From contig JAOANU010000002.1 in NCBI GenBank assembly GCA_034387635.1, positions 1,488,001-1,552,000 on the forward strand: 64,000 nt of DNA. The letters are read 5' to 3'. Below the pieces are notes generated by a model that did no database searches, was not told the DNA's origin, and saw nothing but the letters and a program-made list of their open reading frames with translations. Position 1 is the stretch's first letter. Every line of letters starts with the position of its first letter. Made by a program: the position numbers and the translations under genes. Positions 45,545 to 57,203 of the stretch are shown here, piece after piece. Source of the stretch: Rhodosporidiobolus odoratus. Lineage: Eukaryota > Basidiomycota > Microbotryomycetes > Sporidiobolales > Sporidiobolaceae.

Positions 45545-46665
45545 CTAGTTCAGGGGAACTTTGACTTGGGCTCCCCTCGTTGAGCCAACCTCTCCCCTTT
45601 CTCCTTCCTCATCATGGGAGATGAGCGAAGGGTCGCTATTCATCGCAGCACTACACACAGCGAGCACTCCCCAGAGTAGCTCGTCCATGCTTTAGCTGTG
45701 GGAAAAGGTGCGCTTCACTCCTCCCCTCCTCCCCAATCAAGCTCATCTCCCTTCTTTTCTACAGTCCCCGGACACTCAGACACCCTCCTTCGCCCGTTAC
45801 GAGCCCGCTCAAACATTACCGCTATGCACTTGTGCTTGCGCCTCGTCATCATCCTCCCGTGCCAACCTCCCGGAGAGCGGCCGTCCTTAACACGACGGAG
45901 CAAGGTCATGGGACGGGCAGGTGGACAAGGATTACCGCCTGGGCTAGGGGTGGGAGTCGTATCGCTGCTCTCTTGCGCTTCGGCGGTCGAGACGCTCGCA
46001 CCTCTCCCGGAGGGTCAGTCGGCCGTGTGCTCAGACGCCCGTGTCTTTCGTCCTCTTTGCCGGCTGTCGCTGCGCCAGCGCGGTGCATGGCTGGTGAAGG
46101 CTTCGTCAACTTGCCTCACCGCACCTGGGCAGCGAAGATATGAGCTGTCGAGGTAGTCGGAGGGGGTTCAGTTGGCGGAGTTGTGCAAAACCCCGCCAGG
46201 CGAAGCGCAGGGACCACTCATGGAGCGTGTAAGCGCGCCTTTGAGCCGGCTGACAAACCGTTCGTCATTCAAGCACAGTTATGCGACCGCCTTCTCTCGC
46301 CTCTTCGGAGCGAGTCGAGGTAACGGAATGGGGCTTACTCTCGCTCGTCTCCCCCCCTCTCCTTTCTTCACTCTTTCCTCGCCTCCTCACGCGAGTCGGT
46401 GGGCGAAGGTGAGGTAGAGACGGTGGTGAAGCGGCTCGCCTCCGCACTCTTTCAGGCGAAGCCGTTCTCACCCCTTCTCATCCCTTCATCTCAACCCTTT
46501 CCGTCCGCGTGCGGACGACGAGATGCAATCGATGAAGGAAGGCGCACTGAGCTGCTGATGAAACCGATTGACATATGAATTTCTTCATCTTACGGTGGGA
46601 TTCGCGTCTCATCGATGAGGATACAATCCTTCACAGAGCTTTTTAACCCTGAAGCCACTGCGCCT
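45545..46665 (-). repeat. Dispersed 1.1 kb repeat, copy B (inverted relative to A)
   Basis: The reverse complement of this stretch follows copy A from AGGCGCAGTGGCTTCAG through the TTAAAAAGCTCTGTGAAGG segment to the AGTTCAGGGGAAC end, with few differences by eye. One base of the terminal GGCGCACTGG is changed. An extra G near 45908 (CATGGGACG against CATGGACG in A) shifts the shared open frame. Confidence 0.85.
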
Positions 46666-46943
46666 TCCCTTCCTTGTTGCAATGACCTTATGTTGCCTCC
46701 TTCGTTTCTCCTGGTCTCGAGATAGGTCGCGAGAACGGAACTGCACGCCAGACTCTTCTGTGTTGGCTTATGCTCCGTTTGCTGTGCTCAGATTGTCCTT
46801 CGCGAGTGTTTGTGCTCTCCGGCAGTCCATCTCGCACCTTGTACCGGTACGCGTAGTCGCCGTGTACAGTGAGGTCACGGCCGGCCTTTCCGGTTTTCTT
46901 CTCTTCTCTCCTCCGACTCGCTGTTTTCCTCGCTGTCTCTTCG
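46666..46943. other. Leader of the RhoGAP gene
   Basis: Between repeat B and the chosen start codon. A pyrimidine-rich stretch precedes ATG 46944. An upstream exon encoding more of the BAR N-terminus cannot be ruled out. Confidence 0.4.
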
Positions 46944-49900
46944 ATGGACGACGTGCAAAGCACGCTCCTACGGGAACTCGACACGTATCTAGCGTTCTTC
47001 AAGCGCCGGTAAGTCAGCCTGCCGCTGTATCGCTCGTTCCCCTCGCTCACCTCTCCCCACAACCTCGGTTTTTGCGTCGCTCGACAGGCAAGAGGTGGAG
47101 CAAGACTATGTCGAATCGCTGAAGAAGGTAAAGGCAATCGCATCAGTACCCGACTGGCGGCCCGCCTTCTCACATGACTTATCTTCCAACGAACAGCTCT
47201 CCATCAAGGCAGCCCAAGGCGACCGAGGATTGGACGATGAGTGAGGCCCGCGAACCGTTTGGAATCTCTCCCATGCTTGGATCATGAGGCTCACTGAGAT
47301 TGTTTGCCGCAGGCTCCACTCGCAAGTACCGACGTCCTGGCGAAAAGCCTGGCTTGCCGTTCGCAACGCTGTCGAGGACGAGGCAAGGGCGCACCGCATC
47401 ACAGCAGAAGGGCTGGACAGACTCGTGAACAACCTGAGTACATTCCGAGACAACCGGGTACGCACTTCCACCTTACGATCTCTCTTTCCACGCACAAACC
47501 TTTTTTTTTCTCGCAGGACCGCATTCGCCGCCGCATCCGGGAAGACCTCCGTTCGACCGCTTCCGAACATGTCGACTACAAGGCTGTCGTCGTCCGCTTG
47601 CGCAAAAACTACGAGCGCAGAGTCGAAGAACTGCAGCACCATGAAGAAGCAGAAGCGCTGAAAGAGGAGGACCGACCCTCGAGCGCCAAGTCCCCCGGTA
47701 TCGCAGGAGGCAGTAAGGAGGACGGTTGGCCTCCCGAGCATTGGTCAGGTGCGATCGCAGGGGAAAACCCTGCTCAATTGCGCAAACGAAGCGATTCCGC
47801 CGCTTCATCCAGAGGCGCGCTCAGCGACGACTCTCCTCCTCACTCCGTCCTCTCTCCGTCTCTCGCGCCCGTCTTCGTCTCGGGTGCCACGTCTTCCTCC
47901 GGTGCTCCACCCAGCGGTCCTTACCGCGACCCGCCGACTGGAAAGCAAAACGTTTTCGAGGCGCTCGCGAAGAGGGACTGGAGCGGCGAGAAGCATAGGG
48001 TAAACTCCATCGTGCGCGCGGTAGGGAGTCTGGCGAAGGGAACGGATCCTGCTGTGGCATTAGGGCCGAGCAAGGCTAGGAATAGGCAGTACGGGAGTAA
48101 GCTGAAGCGAGAAGCGGAAAATGCAGGTGCGTCTAGAGCTTCCCTTGTCTCTCCCCCTCGTTCCTTCTTCTCAACCACGTATTGCTGTCCCCAGATCGCG
48201 AGTATCGCTCTGGGATCTTCGCCCTCGAGACCTTGCGCATGCAGAAGCTCCGAGTACAAACTTCGGCTCGCGAGTCGTTGAAGGAGTTTGTCCTCGAGCT
48301 TTCGTCGACCTTGAAGACCATCTTTGAGCAACGCGTTACGGATCAAGTCAGTCTCGGTCATTCGCAGATTGCGGTACGCACTTTTTACCTTCATCTGACT
48401 GCCCCTTCTACTTCTAGCTGCTCTCAGGCTGATCATGCGCCCGTTCTTCCGAATAGATCAGCGAGCATGTTAAGCCGGAGCTGGACAAGATGGACGCCAG
48501 GCGAGACTCCGACGAGTTCTTCGTTGGCGTGCGGGATCAGGCTCCGCCCGAGCCGCCGGTCTACTGTGCGGCCTTATCCTCCTCTCCCCTTTCCGATGTA
48601 CTGACTTTGTTTCCGGCAGACGTCAACGCCTTCGTCGGCGCATGCAAGTCTCTGCTCTTTGGTGTCGGCTTGCAAGATTACCACGCCAAGCACCCCTCGC
48701 TTCTTGTCCCATTGGTCGTTCAGCGCTGGTAAGCACTACCTACTCCTGCATGCTCTGCGCAGACTGCTGACAGTGTGCGATTACAGCGTCGCACATGTCG
48801 ACGCACATGGCTTGGAGATGGAGGGCATCTATCGCGTTCCAGGTTGGCCTTTACTCGTTGCCGCGTCTTTTTCGTCGATGCTGACCGGTTCTTTCCAGGC
48901 AAACTCGCGACCATCCAGCAGATTGTGACTCGCATGGAGAAGGACGAGCCAGCGTTCCACTTCGGTCCGAACGACGACCCTCCCGCGGTTGCTGGCGTCC
49001 TCAAGCTCTACCTTCGCCAACTTCCAATTCCCCTTTGCCCTTATCCTGCAGCCGACCGCAAAGCGTTCACCGCCGACTACTCTACCGCTCCCGACCTTGC
49101 AGTCGCAGCTCTGACCCGCCGACTTCGACGCCTCTCGCCTCCACAGCAGGCAACGCTCAAGATCCTCTGCGAGCATCTCGCCCGTATCGCTGCCCACGAG
49201 CACGTCAACAAGATGAACACGTCGAACCTCGCCCTCATCTTCTCAACTGTGGTATTCGGGGAAGATGAAAGCGCGACTCTGGAGACGGCACTCCAAGGCA
49301 CGAGGGACATCGTCATGGAGGTGCTCATCAAGCAGAATATACCTCTCTTCGAAGGTCTCCCTGCCGAACCCCTCTCTCTGTCGCGGTCGCGTCGTCCCAG
49401 CGGCAATGTCGTCTCGCCTACAGCCGGTTCAGCGTCTACAACTGCACCTACGGGACATCCGTTCCAGCTGCCTGGCTCGGACAGCATGCCACCGTCATCT
49501 CCTTCAGCCGCCTCATCTTCCACCGGTACTCCCATCTCCGTGCAGAGTCTTCCTGACCCTCCGACCTCATCCGGTTAGTCCGTCACCCCGACTACGCGAG
49601 TCTTTCCCCGCTCACCGTTCTTACCTTACAGCTGTGCGCAACGCAGGTTCCCTCGACAGCGTCTACGCACTCTATCAGCGAGCCACCGCTCCTGGCGTCC
49701 TCCCAAGGGACTCGCATTCACCCGGTCCCACCTCTACCAGCTTCGCACCCAATTCTCCCGTCGTCACCCCCGTCGTGACAAGCCCGTCCGCTCCTACCAT
49801 CCAACGTTCCGGCACACTTCCCACCTCTCAATCTACCATCCTTACCTCACCTCTTTCGCGCTCTCCACCTCTTTCCCACTCTGCTCCACCGCTCTCCCCC

Positions 49901-50104
49901 GCGAATGAACAGAACTTCGAGCTAAATACGTCCGACTTAGCTTCTTCTCCTCTCAGCCTGCAAGATCCCACAATGGAGGAACACGGTCCACCAGCCCTCC
50001 CACCTCGACCTCCACTCAAAGATCACAGTCTCGAAACGCCTCCACCGCCACTTTCCGCTGCTGGGGGAAGACACATCCCGCCCACCCCGCCTTTGGACGC
50101 CTAA
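46944..50104 (+). CDS. F-BAR and RhoGAP domain protein (Rgd1-like)
   Basis: A Rho GTPase-activating protein that should bind curved membrane. The N-terminal F-BAR part begins LLRELDTYLAFFKRR, joins QEVEQDYVESLKKLSIKAAQ after an intron, and continues through long helices (SEHVDYKAVVVRLRKNYERR, SARESLKEFVLELSSTLKTI). A Ser/Pro insert lies within it. The RhoGAP domain follows, from LLVPLVVQRCVAHVDAHGLE to GIYRVPG (with the arginine finger), LKLYLRQLPIPLCPY, HVNKMNTSNLALIFSTVVFG and the final helix VLIKQNIPLFEG. A Ser/Thr/Pro-rich tail with PPALPPRPPLKD, a potential SH3 ligand, ends at 50104. About nine short introns are needed. F-BAR domains usually begin slightly earlier than this start, so a 5' exon may be missing. 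Confidence 0.85.
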
Positions 50105-50593
50105 CTCGGGCCTTTTTCTCTCGTGGTTTCTTTCTGTATCACGGCTTCCTTTTCGTTCCGTGCGTTTTATCTTTCTGGTCCGGTATCTCTGGTCGGTGCT
50201 ATGTGCCCTTGTTGTCCTCCTCTCCCCTTCCCGCTGGGCTTTTTTTCTTTTTTCCTCTTTTCACGAAACGATAGTTTCCCGTCAAATCGACCGTACGTTC
50301 CCCCTCTAGACGTAGGCGGTGCTGCACGCGACGCTGTCGTCAGCCACTCGCAAAACCGGATCTCGTTGAGAGGGAGAAATTGCCCAGGCGTGGCAACAGG
50401 AAAAAGAGAACAGCTTCCATGGGTATCAACTAGCGCAAAGCTACACGATGGGTGGGGCGAGAAAGTCTCGAAAGGACAGATATGAATGTAAGGAGAAACA
50501 GAAAAGAACAAGTGGCTATGCGATAAAGAGGAGTGCAAAAGGCGAAGTAAAGAAGAAAAAGCTGGAGAGGAAGAAGAGAGAAGAATCCGTCGC
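50105..50593. other. Convergent intergenic region
   Basis: 3' ends of the RhoGAP gene and the large CPL1-like gene. It contains a T-rich tract near 50233-50250 and no coding feature. Confidence 0.5.
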
Positions 50594-53472
50594 TCAGAGG
50601 TGCGACGCGTGGTGGTGACCATGGTGTCGAGCCACGAGGTGCCTCTTCGACGACGACGACGCTGAAGTCGAGTTACGGTGATGGTGGTGGCTCGACGAGT
50701 TGGAGTGGGCCTTAATCCTGACACACTTGTCCCCCTTCAACGAAGGCTTCCACCCCGACTCACACGAAAACACCCTGCAAACCCCAGCCTCACATCCAAT
50801 TCCAGCCGCCCCACGAATCCTAGTACAATCCGCTCCTTCACCGGTCGAAGCGCACCCACCGCACGAATCCAAAGCCTGCATCGTGTCGACGCATTCATAA
50901 CCCCCATTTCCGAGCATGATACCCGAGAATTGGGTCGCGGCGTTGAAGTGGTGATCGACGGCGGTGGCGTACGAGGTGGAACCGAGAATGGGGCAGGCTT
51001 CTTCCTTGGCGGGGCAGAGGGCTTTGGGTTCGAGGATTTTGTCTTTCTTGGAGAGGCGGGCTTGTTGAGAGGCGGTGATTTTGACGCAGACGCCTACAGT
51101 TGGAGGAAGCGTGGGTCAGCGGGGCAAGGAAGGAAAGATAGGGAGCAGAGAGACGGACCGGACTTGAGAGAGTACCCGGCGGGGCAGCTGGTGGTCACGC
51201 AGGTCGAGGACTGGCAGATACCGGAAGCGCCAGCGGGTGAGAACTGGCAAGCGCGACCAACGGCACCGCAGTTGTTCACTGCAAGTGGCAGTGCGAATGT
51301 CAAGTCAGCGCGAATTCTCGTAAAAAAAAAGGATAAAACGACGCACCATCGCAAGTCGTATCAGTCTGAGAGCAAGCCCCGTTGCTCAACGTGTAACCCG
51401 AGTTACAAGCCGTCGCCGCGCACTTGCCCCGGTTGCAAGTAGTCGCCTTGGCGCCTGGCAAGGAGCAACTCTGACCGCATCGACCGCAGTTTTGAGTGTC
51501 GGACGAGACGTCACGGCAAAATCCGAGGAAGAAGTCGAAATCGAAGAGGTTGTCGCAGGCGGTTTGACACTTTCCGTTGAGGCAGACTCCGAGACCGCCG
51601 TTCTTGTAGGAAGAGGGGCAGATGGTACCGATCAGACCGCTGCGCATGGTGAGGAAAAAAGGTCAGCCACGCTGACAGAACTGATAGGAAGGAAACAGGC
51701 ATACCAGTTCTTGGGGTCGGTGTTGACGTCGACGTTCACGCACTTGCCGTTCTGGAGAGCGAACCCGGAAGAGCACGAAGAAGCCGAGCAAGACCCCCTG
51801 ACACACTGCGCAACGCCATTGTCGACCTTGCAGACGTTACCAATGCTGCCGCAGTTATTGAGGTCACTGTTGGTGTTTTGGCAAGAAAGCGAGGTGGTGT
51901 CCCAGTCCTACGGGAAGTGAGGCGAGAGTCAAGATTGAGAAGGTCAAGGTGAAACAGAGGGGGAGGGAGACGTACGTAGCCATTGTCGCAGGTGCTAACG
52001 CACTTGCCCTTTGAGCATGTCGGGCTACTCCCATGCGCGACGCTCGACGGGCAAGCATTGCCGATCGCACCGCAGTTGTCGGTGTCGGACGAGGTATCGA
52101 CGGCTTCGCACGTCTGACCGGTAGACCACCAGAGGTAGTAGGATGTCTTGAGTTCGTAGCCCTTGTTGCAGGATGAGAGCTGACAGGATCCAGACTTGCA
52201 GGTTGAGACACCGTTCGGGTAAGAGCACGTGTTGCCGACGGATCCACTGCGAGGGGAGGACGAAAGAGTCAGCACGGCGTCCGTGCCGCTCTGGACAGGG
52301 CACTCAGACAAGCTGAGGGAGGGGAGGCAATGCAAAGAAATCGACGGAAAGAAAGAAGAAGAAAAAAACGAACCAGTTGTCAATGTCGGTCAAGGTGTCG
52401 ATGCGCTTGCACGTGCCGTCGATGTTGTAGTACCCGTTCGAGCAGCTCTTAAGCGTGCAAGAGCCGCGAACGCACTGACCAGAGCCGTTCGGGAACTGGC
52501 AGACGTTCCCGCAGGATCCGCTGAGGACGAAGAGTCGTACAAGTCAGTTGCGAAGCCCGATAATCAATGTGAAGGGGAAGGCACAAAGCCGCAGCAGACG
52601 AAGGGCGATAACAACTGAAAGGGCTGAAGGGCGGCGGAAGAGGCGTACCAGTGGTTCGTGTCCGACGTGATGTCGCGGCACTTTTGGGCGGCGAAATCGA
52701 AGCCAAAGCCGCTATTGCAAGACTGAGGCTGGCAAACACCGTTGGAGCAGACCGATCCGGAACCGTACGAGTAGGACGACGGGCACTTGTTTCCGACTGA
52801 TCCGCAGTTCTTGACCTGCAAAACCGGAAGGCAGAGGAAGTCAGCATGCGAGGTGGAGCAGCGAAAAGGGCGAAGGAGGGAGAGGAGACGTACGTCGGAG
52901 GTGGTGTCGATGTTCTTGTTACAGACACCGGAGGCGAGGGTGTATCCGGGCGAGCAGGCCGTGGCGTAGCAAGATCCACTGATGCACTTCGTACCGGAGG
53001 CATTGTCCACGGAGCAGGTTTGGCCGCACTTCCCGCTGCGAGTTTTCGGTTGCATCAGTGAGCGCGCCGGGGCGGAAGAACATATGGTAGGAACGAACCA
53101 GTTGTTGCTGTCCGACGAAACGTCCTGGCAGTTCCCCGTAAGCCAGTTAAAATCGAAGAGGTTGTTGCAGTACTGCGGTCCACACACTCCATTCACACAC
53201 TGCTTTCCACCTCCCGAAGACCACGATGACGAGCACCGATTTCCCCTAGAACCGCAGTTATTGACATCCGACAAGTACTGAGAAGAAGGGGACGACGAGT
53301 ATCCTCCGCCGCCGACGCAGAGGCCGAAGATGCAGAGGTCTCGCTTGTTGAGCGAGATGTCGGTGGGAGGGAGGACCGGGTTGGTATTGGGCGGGAGAGG
53401 GGCGGGGGAAAAGTCGGCGGAGGCGACGGCGGCCAAGGTACTAAAGGCCGCAATGAGGGTGGAAGAGCGCAT
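50594..53472 (-). CDS. Secreted multi-module cysteine-rich protein with C-terminal CPL1-like domain
   Basis: A signal peptide (MRSSTLIAAFSTLAAVASA) is followed by a short Pro-rich stretch. About ten cysteine modules then follow, each starting N/H-C-G-x-x-G-x-x-C, for example NNCGSRGNRC, NNCGKCGQTC, KNCGSVGNKC, DNCGAIGNAC and QNCGRCGQSC. The C-terminus (CPILGSTSYATAVDHHF, YECVDTMQALDSCGGC, GADCTRIRGAAGIGC, FSCESGW) is the basidiomycete CPL1-like domain, named for the Cryptococcus Cpl1 protein. The end is His/Ser-rich. Four introns (about 53036-53098, 52523-52650, 52252-52372, 51640-51705) split the Cys codon of NCG as TG|C in phase 2. I expect a cell-surface or secreted, disulfide-rich protein; the role is unknown. 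The short paralogue at 54433 lies just upstream on the same strand. Confidence 0.8.
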
Positions 53473-54432
53473 GGTGGACGGGGTCGAGTTGGGCGAGTAG
53501 GAGGTCGAGCGCAGATAAGGATCGGAGGGGTTCAAAGGAATGTCGAGGGTCGGTCGTTCAGAGAAAGGGAAGGAAAAGTGTCGGACGGCCTCTTCGTCAC
53601 GGCAACTTTTGCAAGAGCAGCTAGGTAGGGTGCTACTGCCCCTCGAGAGACCGGTAGCAAGCTTGAGCGTAAAGGAGAATGAGAGAAAGGAGAAGAGAGA
53701 GGGGGATTTCAATCGATCCTCGGGATGGCCGTCCCTGTCTGATCCACTTGATGGGCAAGACATGTCGGAGTTGTATTGCTGCCCCTGACGATGTCCATTA
53801 GAGTGTATTCGGCGGGTTTTGGGTGGAACAAGGGGAAGATCCAAAGTCGCAACCCCTTGAACGGGAAGGAGAAGGGAGAGACACCCCGGACCGACGACGA
53901 CCGCCCTTGCGGATACGCCCATTCACGGTACTGCCATTCCTGTACAGTGCACACAAGCATTGTAGCAGACAAGCGAGGGCGAGGGGTTCGAAGAGAGCGA
54001 GCTAGAGGACAACTACTAGTAGACTCGCTTGAACACCGACGCCGAACGTCGATCTACAGCCGGTGCTCCGGGAGTACATGCGTTACTCAAGCTGAACTCC
54101 GAGGTCTTTCCCCAGGTAGCTCCACTCCTCCGCGAGACTGCTTCTCCTCACGTCCAGCTTGCGTCCAGCCCTCTATCCGAACAAGTATCTCCAGCTCCTC
54201 CGGGCTCACCCATGGCGATTAATGATCGGCCATGCGAATCCTTACACAGTCCCGAGGCTACGGAAAGGGGGGGGGGGGGGGGGGGGGGGGCTACGCGCTG
54301 ATGAAGAGGCGAGGAGGAAGAAAACAACGCAGAAATAGAAAAGGGAAGCGGCCAGCGCCGGCAAGAGGGGTGTAGGGGTACGTAGACACAGAAAGGGTAT
54401 ATGTGAGGGTCGTAGGCAACCGCAGGAGACGC
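53473..54432. other. Intergenic region between the two CPL1-like genes
   Basis: Promoter of the large CPL1-like gene and 3' side of the small one. It contains a run of 24 G (54267-54290). No coding sequence is supported. Confidence 0.5.
54267..54290 (+). repeat. Poly-G tract, 24 G
   Basis: An uninterrupted run of 24 guanines about 150 bases past the stop of the short CPL1-like gene. Such runs form quadruplexes readily and are also prone to sequencing-length error. Confidence 0.85.
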
Positions 54433-55071
54433 CTAACCGGATATTGGCTTAATATGCCCCCTCATCTTCCTTCCCTCCTTGTGCATCCTCACTCCGCTCC
54501 GCGTCCCATTCCTCCCTCCCGACGCCGCCGACGCCGCGCGCACGCACTTTGTACTATCAAGCGAAGGTCTCCATCCCGGTTGACAGGAGAACACGACGCA
54601 GACGCCTTGATAGCACCCTACACCAGCAGATCCATGGATGGCAGAGCAGTTTTGGCCTTCTTTCGTGGAGTAACAGCCGCCGCAGGAGTCGAGAGCTTCT
54701 TGAGTATTCACGCATTCGTCTGCCAAGTCGGATACGTGGGTCAAAATGCAGGATTTAAGCGACGGGAGAAGCGGAAGGAAAGACTCACAGCCTCCGGTAC
54801 CCGCCATGACGCCGCTAACTTCGCCTTTATTCGAGAAGTGATGCTTCATCGCATCGTCATATGTGCTGCGGAACGGTGACTCGTCAGTAACACCGAACGA
54901 AGGCAGACATGGGGGAAGAAAAGAAACTCACGTCGAGCCGAGAATTGGGCAAGCCGTTTCACCAGCAGGGCAGAGCGTCTTTGGCGGCTGCACCTTTTTC
55001 TTGTGCCCCGCTGTGACACCCGTCGCTGAAAAGAGAACGAGTAGGGCGGGTGCGACCAGGGTGAAGCGCAT
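54433..55071 (-). CDS. Short secreted CPL1-like protein
   Basis: Starts with a signal peptide (MRFTLVAPALLVLFSATGVTA), then a basic linker HKKKVQPPK, then TLCPAGETACPILGS. After two short introns it continues TYDDAMKHHFSNKGEVSGVM and YECVNTQEALDSCGGC, GQNCSAIHGSAGVGC and FSCQPGW, ending with a basic tail. This is essentially the C-terminal CPL1-like domain of the neighbouring large protein on its own, with the same cysteine order and the same NAAT/NKGE-type segment before G-G-Y-E-C. The estimated length is about 170 residues. It and the large gene are adjacent, on the same strand, and likely tandem duplicates. It is likely secreted; a role at the cell surface is inference. Confidence 0.8.
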
Positions 55072-55637
55072 GTCCAGGAGGGAAGGAGCTGATTGTAAAC
55101 TGAATGTGTGTGTATGTGTGGGAGGGGGCGGGGGGGTTGCTATGCACGTTCAGGTATCGAGCACGAAAGACGCTACGGTTCAGCTACTCGTAATGTGCGG
55201 AAGAGAACGTCAAGGAGAAGGCAGCAGCAGCGGAGCAAGGAAGAACGGCCGGCAAGACTTGACCAACTGGACGGCGGAAAATGACTGCGATGGGCCTCCA
55301 TGAACCGCGCCGCTGGTCTAGTAGGCATAGGCTTTGTAGACCCGCTTGCATTCAGCCCGAAAGAGGTAGTCCAGTAGAAGGCGGCTGTTGAGAAAAGGCC
55401 GGATTGGGAAAGAGCAGAAGAGGCGGGAAGGAGTGTCCCTGGTCCAGGGGCCGAGACGAAGGTGTCAGTTGTCTTGTATTCTCGACTGATGACCTAAGAT
55501 CCCCTACCTGTACGCAGACGAAGGCGAGGGAGAAGGAAGGCAAGACGAAGAAACGTTTGGCTTGTCCTCCTGCAACCGGTTCAAGGCTGCCGTACTCAGA
55601 ATCTCTCGATCGCTATACAGACACACGGTGGCGGGGC
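55072..55637. promoter_or_regulatory. Divergent promoter, CPL1-like / kynurenine formamidase
   Basis: 566 bases between opposed start codons. There is a G-rich tract and a GTGTGTGTATGTGTG microsatellite near 55103-55135, in the presumed leader of the CPL1-like gene. No other feature. Confidence 0.45.
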
Positions 55638-56720
55638 ATGGACAAGTACACGGCGCACAGAAACGTCTCCTACCCCGGCGCACACGATGTTCGCCAGTCC
55701 CTTGACCTCTACCTGCCATCGTCAGCATCTCCCAATTCTCCCCTGCTCGTATTCATCCACGGTACGCGCTTGTTCGGCTAGAGACCACTGCTCGTGATAT
55801 GACTCTCATCGCCTGCTACTCACGCAAACAGGAGGAGCTTGGAGAAGCGGTTCGTCCACGTCTTCCTTTGCCCTCATCACCTCATCAGCTAATCCACCCT
55901 TGGCTCCACAGAAGCGAAAGATGACTTTGTCCACACGCTCGTACCCAACCTGCTCAAGCACACCGACCTGCCTCTCGCCATTCTCGAATACCGCCTCGCC
56001 CCGTCTCATCCTCATCCCGCCCAAATAAACGACGTCCTCTCCGGCCTCTCCCTTCTCACAGGACCGCCGCTAGCCCTCGAGGGTGATACTCCAAAGTGGG
56101 ATCGTAAACGGCTTTTCGTAGCAGGCCACTCGGCCGGCGCTTTCATGGCCGCTTCGCTCGTTTTCTACCCACCTTCGCAAAACCCTTCGACCGTCGCTTC
56201 TTCCTCTTCTTCCGCCGTCCAGTCTCGCCAAATCTCACCATCATTCGCAGTCCCTGCTGCGGTGCGCCGAGCGATAACGGGCATCATTTGCATCGACGGA
56301 ATTTACGACCTCCCCTCCCTTCTCGCCGAATACCCGTCTTACCACTACTTTGTAGACGACGCCTTCGGTAAGGACGACGAGGTACTCGCTTCCGAGTCAC
56401 CAGCGAGATGGGACCGTTACGAAGACGACAAGTACGAAGACGACAAGCAGGAGAACCGGAAGATCAGGGTGCTGGTCTTGCACTCTATGGAGGATGAGTT
56501 GTTGAGCTTGAGGCAGCCGAGGGTGTTCCTGCGCAGGCTCAAGCAGCTATACGGAGCAGAGGAGAAGGATGGTCGGACGGCAGATGATGAAACGGATGAG
56601 CGAGATGAGCGGGATTTGCCGGATAATGTGGAGGTCGACTTTGGATCAATCAGGGGGACGCACGGTGGTTTGCTGGAAAGGGAGGAATTGGCGAGAGTGA
56701 TCGCGCTGAGGTTACGGTAG
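55638..56720 (+). CDS. BNA7: Kynurenine formamidase (alpha/beta hydrolase)
   Basis: Hydrolyses N-formylkynurenine to kynurenine in the tryptophan-to-NAD pathway. Features: DLYLPSSASPNSPLLVFIH leading into the oxyanion motif HGGAWR, the nucleophile elbow GHSAG (in LFVAGHSAGAFMAASLVFY), DGIYDLPSLL, a candidate acid in VLHSMEDELL and the catalytic His in IRGTHGGLL near the end. Three exons: 55638-55761, 55832-55849 and 55912-56720, giving 316 residues. The middle exon is only 18 bases and encodes the GAWRS part of the HGG motif. The fold and HGGxW motif match Bna7/AFMID. A related carboxylesterase cannot be fully excluded. A low-complexity acidic insert lies around DEDDKYEDDKQ. Confidence 0.75.
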
Positions 56721-57203
56721 CGATGCGAAGGTGCATTGCGAGGATGTGACGATGAGCCTTAGCTGCGCACGATTCCGGTCGCCGGTTTCCTTACCCTCGC
56801 TATGTTCTTATGCCGATGGGTTCCTCAAGTTCCGACTGATCGCATTGGCTTTTCAACGGATGACACAACTGATGCGCAGGACTCGGAACGTCGGCGCTAT
56901 GTTAGGGCATCATTCAACCGCAGCGTCTTTCGGTTCTTGACCAACTTCGACATTAGTTCGCCGACGTCGGCTTCGGCAATAGCGCGGAATAGGCGATGCG
57001 TCGACTGCAATCCCGACAGACTCAGCTGTCTCTTCATCCTCGTCACACCATACTCGCTCGACGCAGTCGAGACACATATCGTTAGGTCGCGGTCTTTGCT
57101 GCCTCCTCGCTCTCCCTCCCCTCATTTCGAGTACCCCTCTCCTCGGACAATCCCCACTTCTTCCGACCCACCGCCTCCGAAGACATCCCTCCTTTCCATT
57201 CAC
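56721..57203. other. Intergenic region
   Basis: Downstream of the formamidase and upstream of the Ser/Pro-rich gene. Frames here are open, but no exon of the next gene is required, since its ATG at 57204 follows a pyrimidine-rich leader. Confidence 0.45.
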
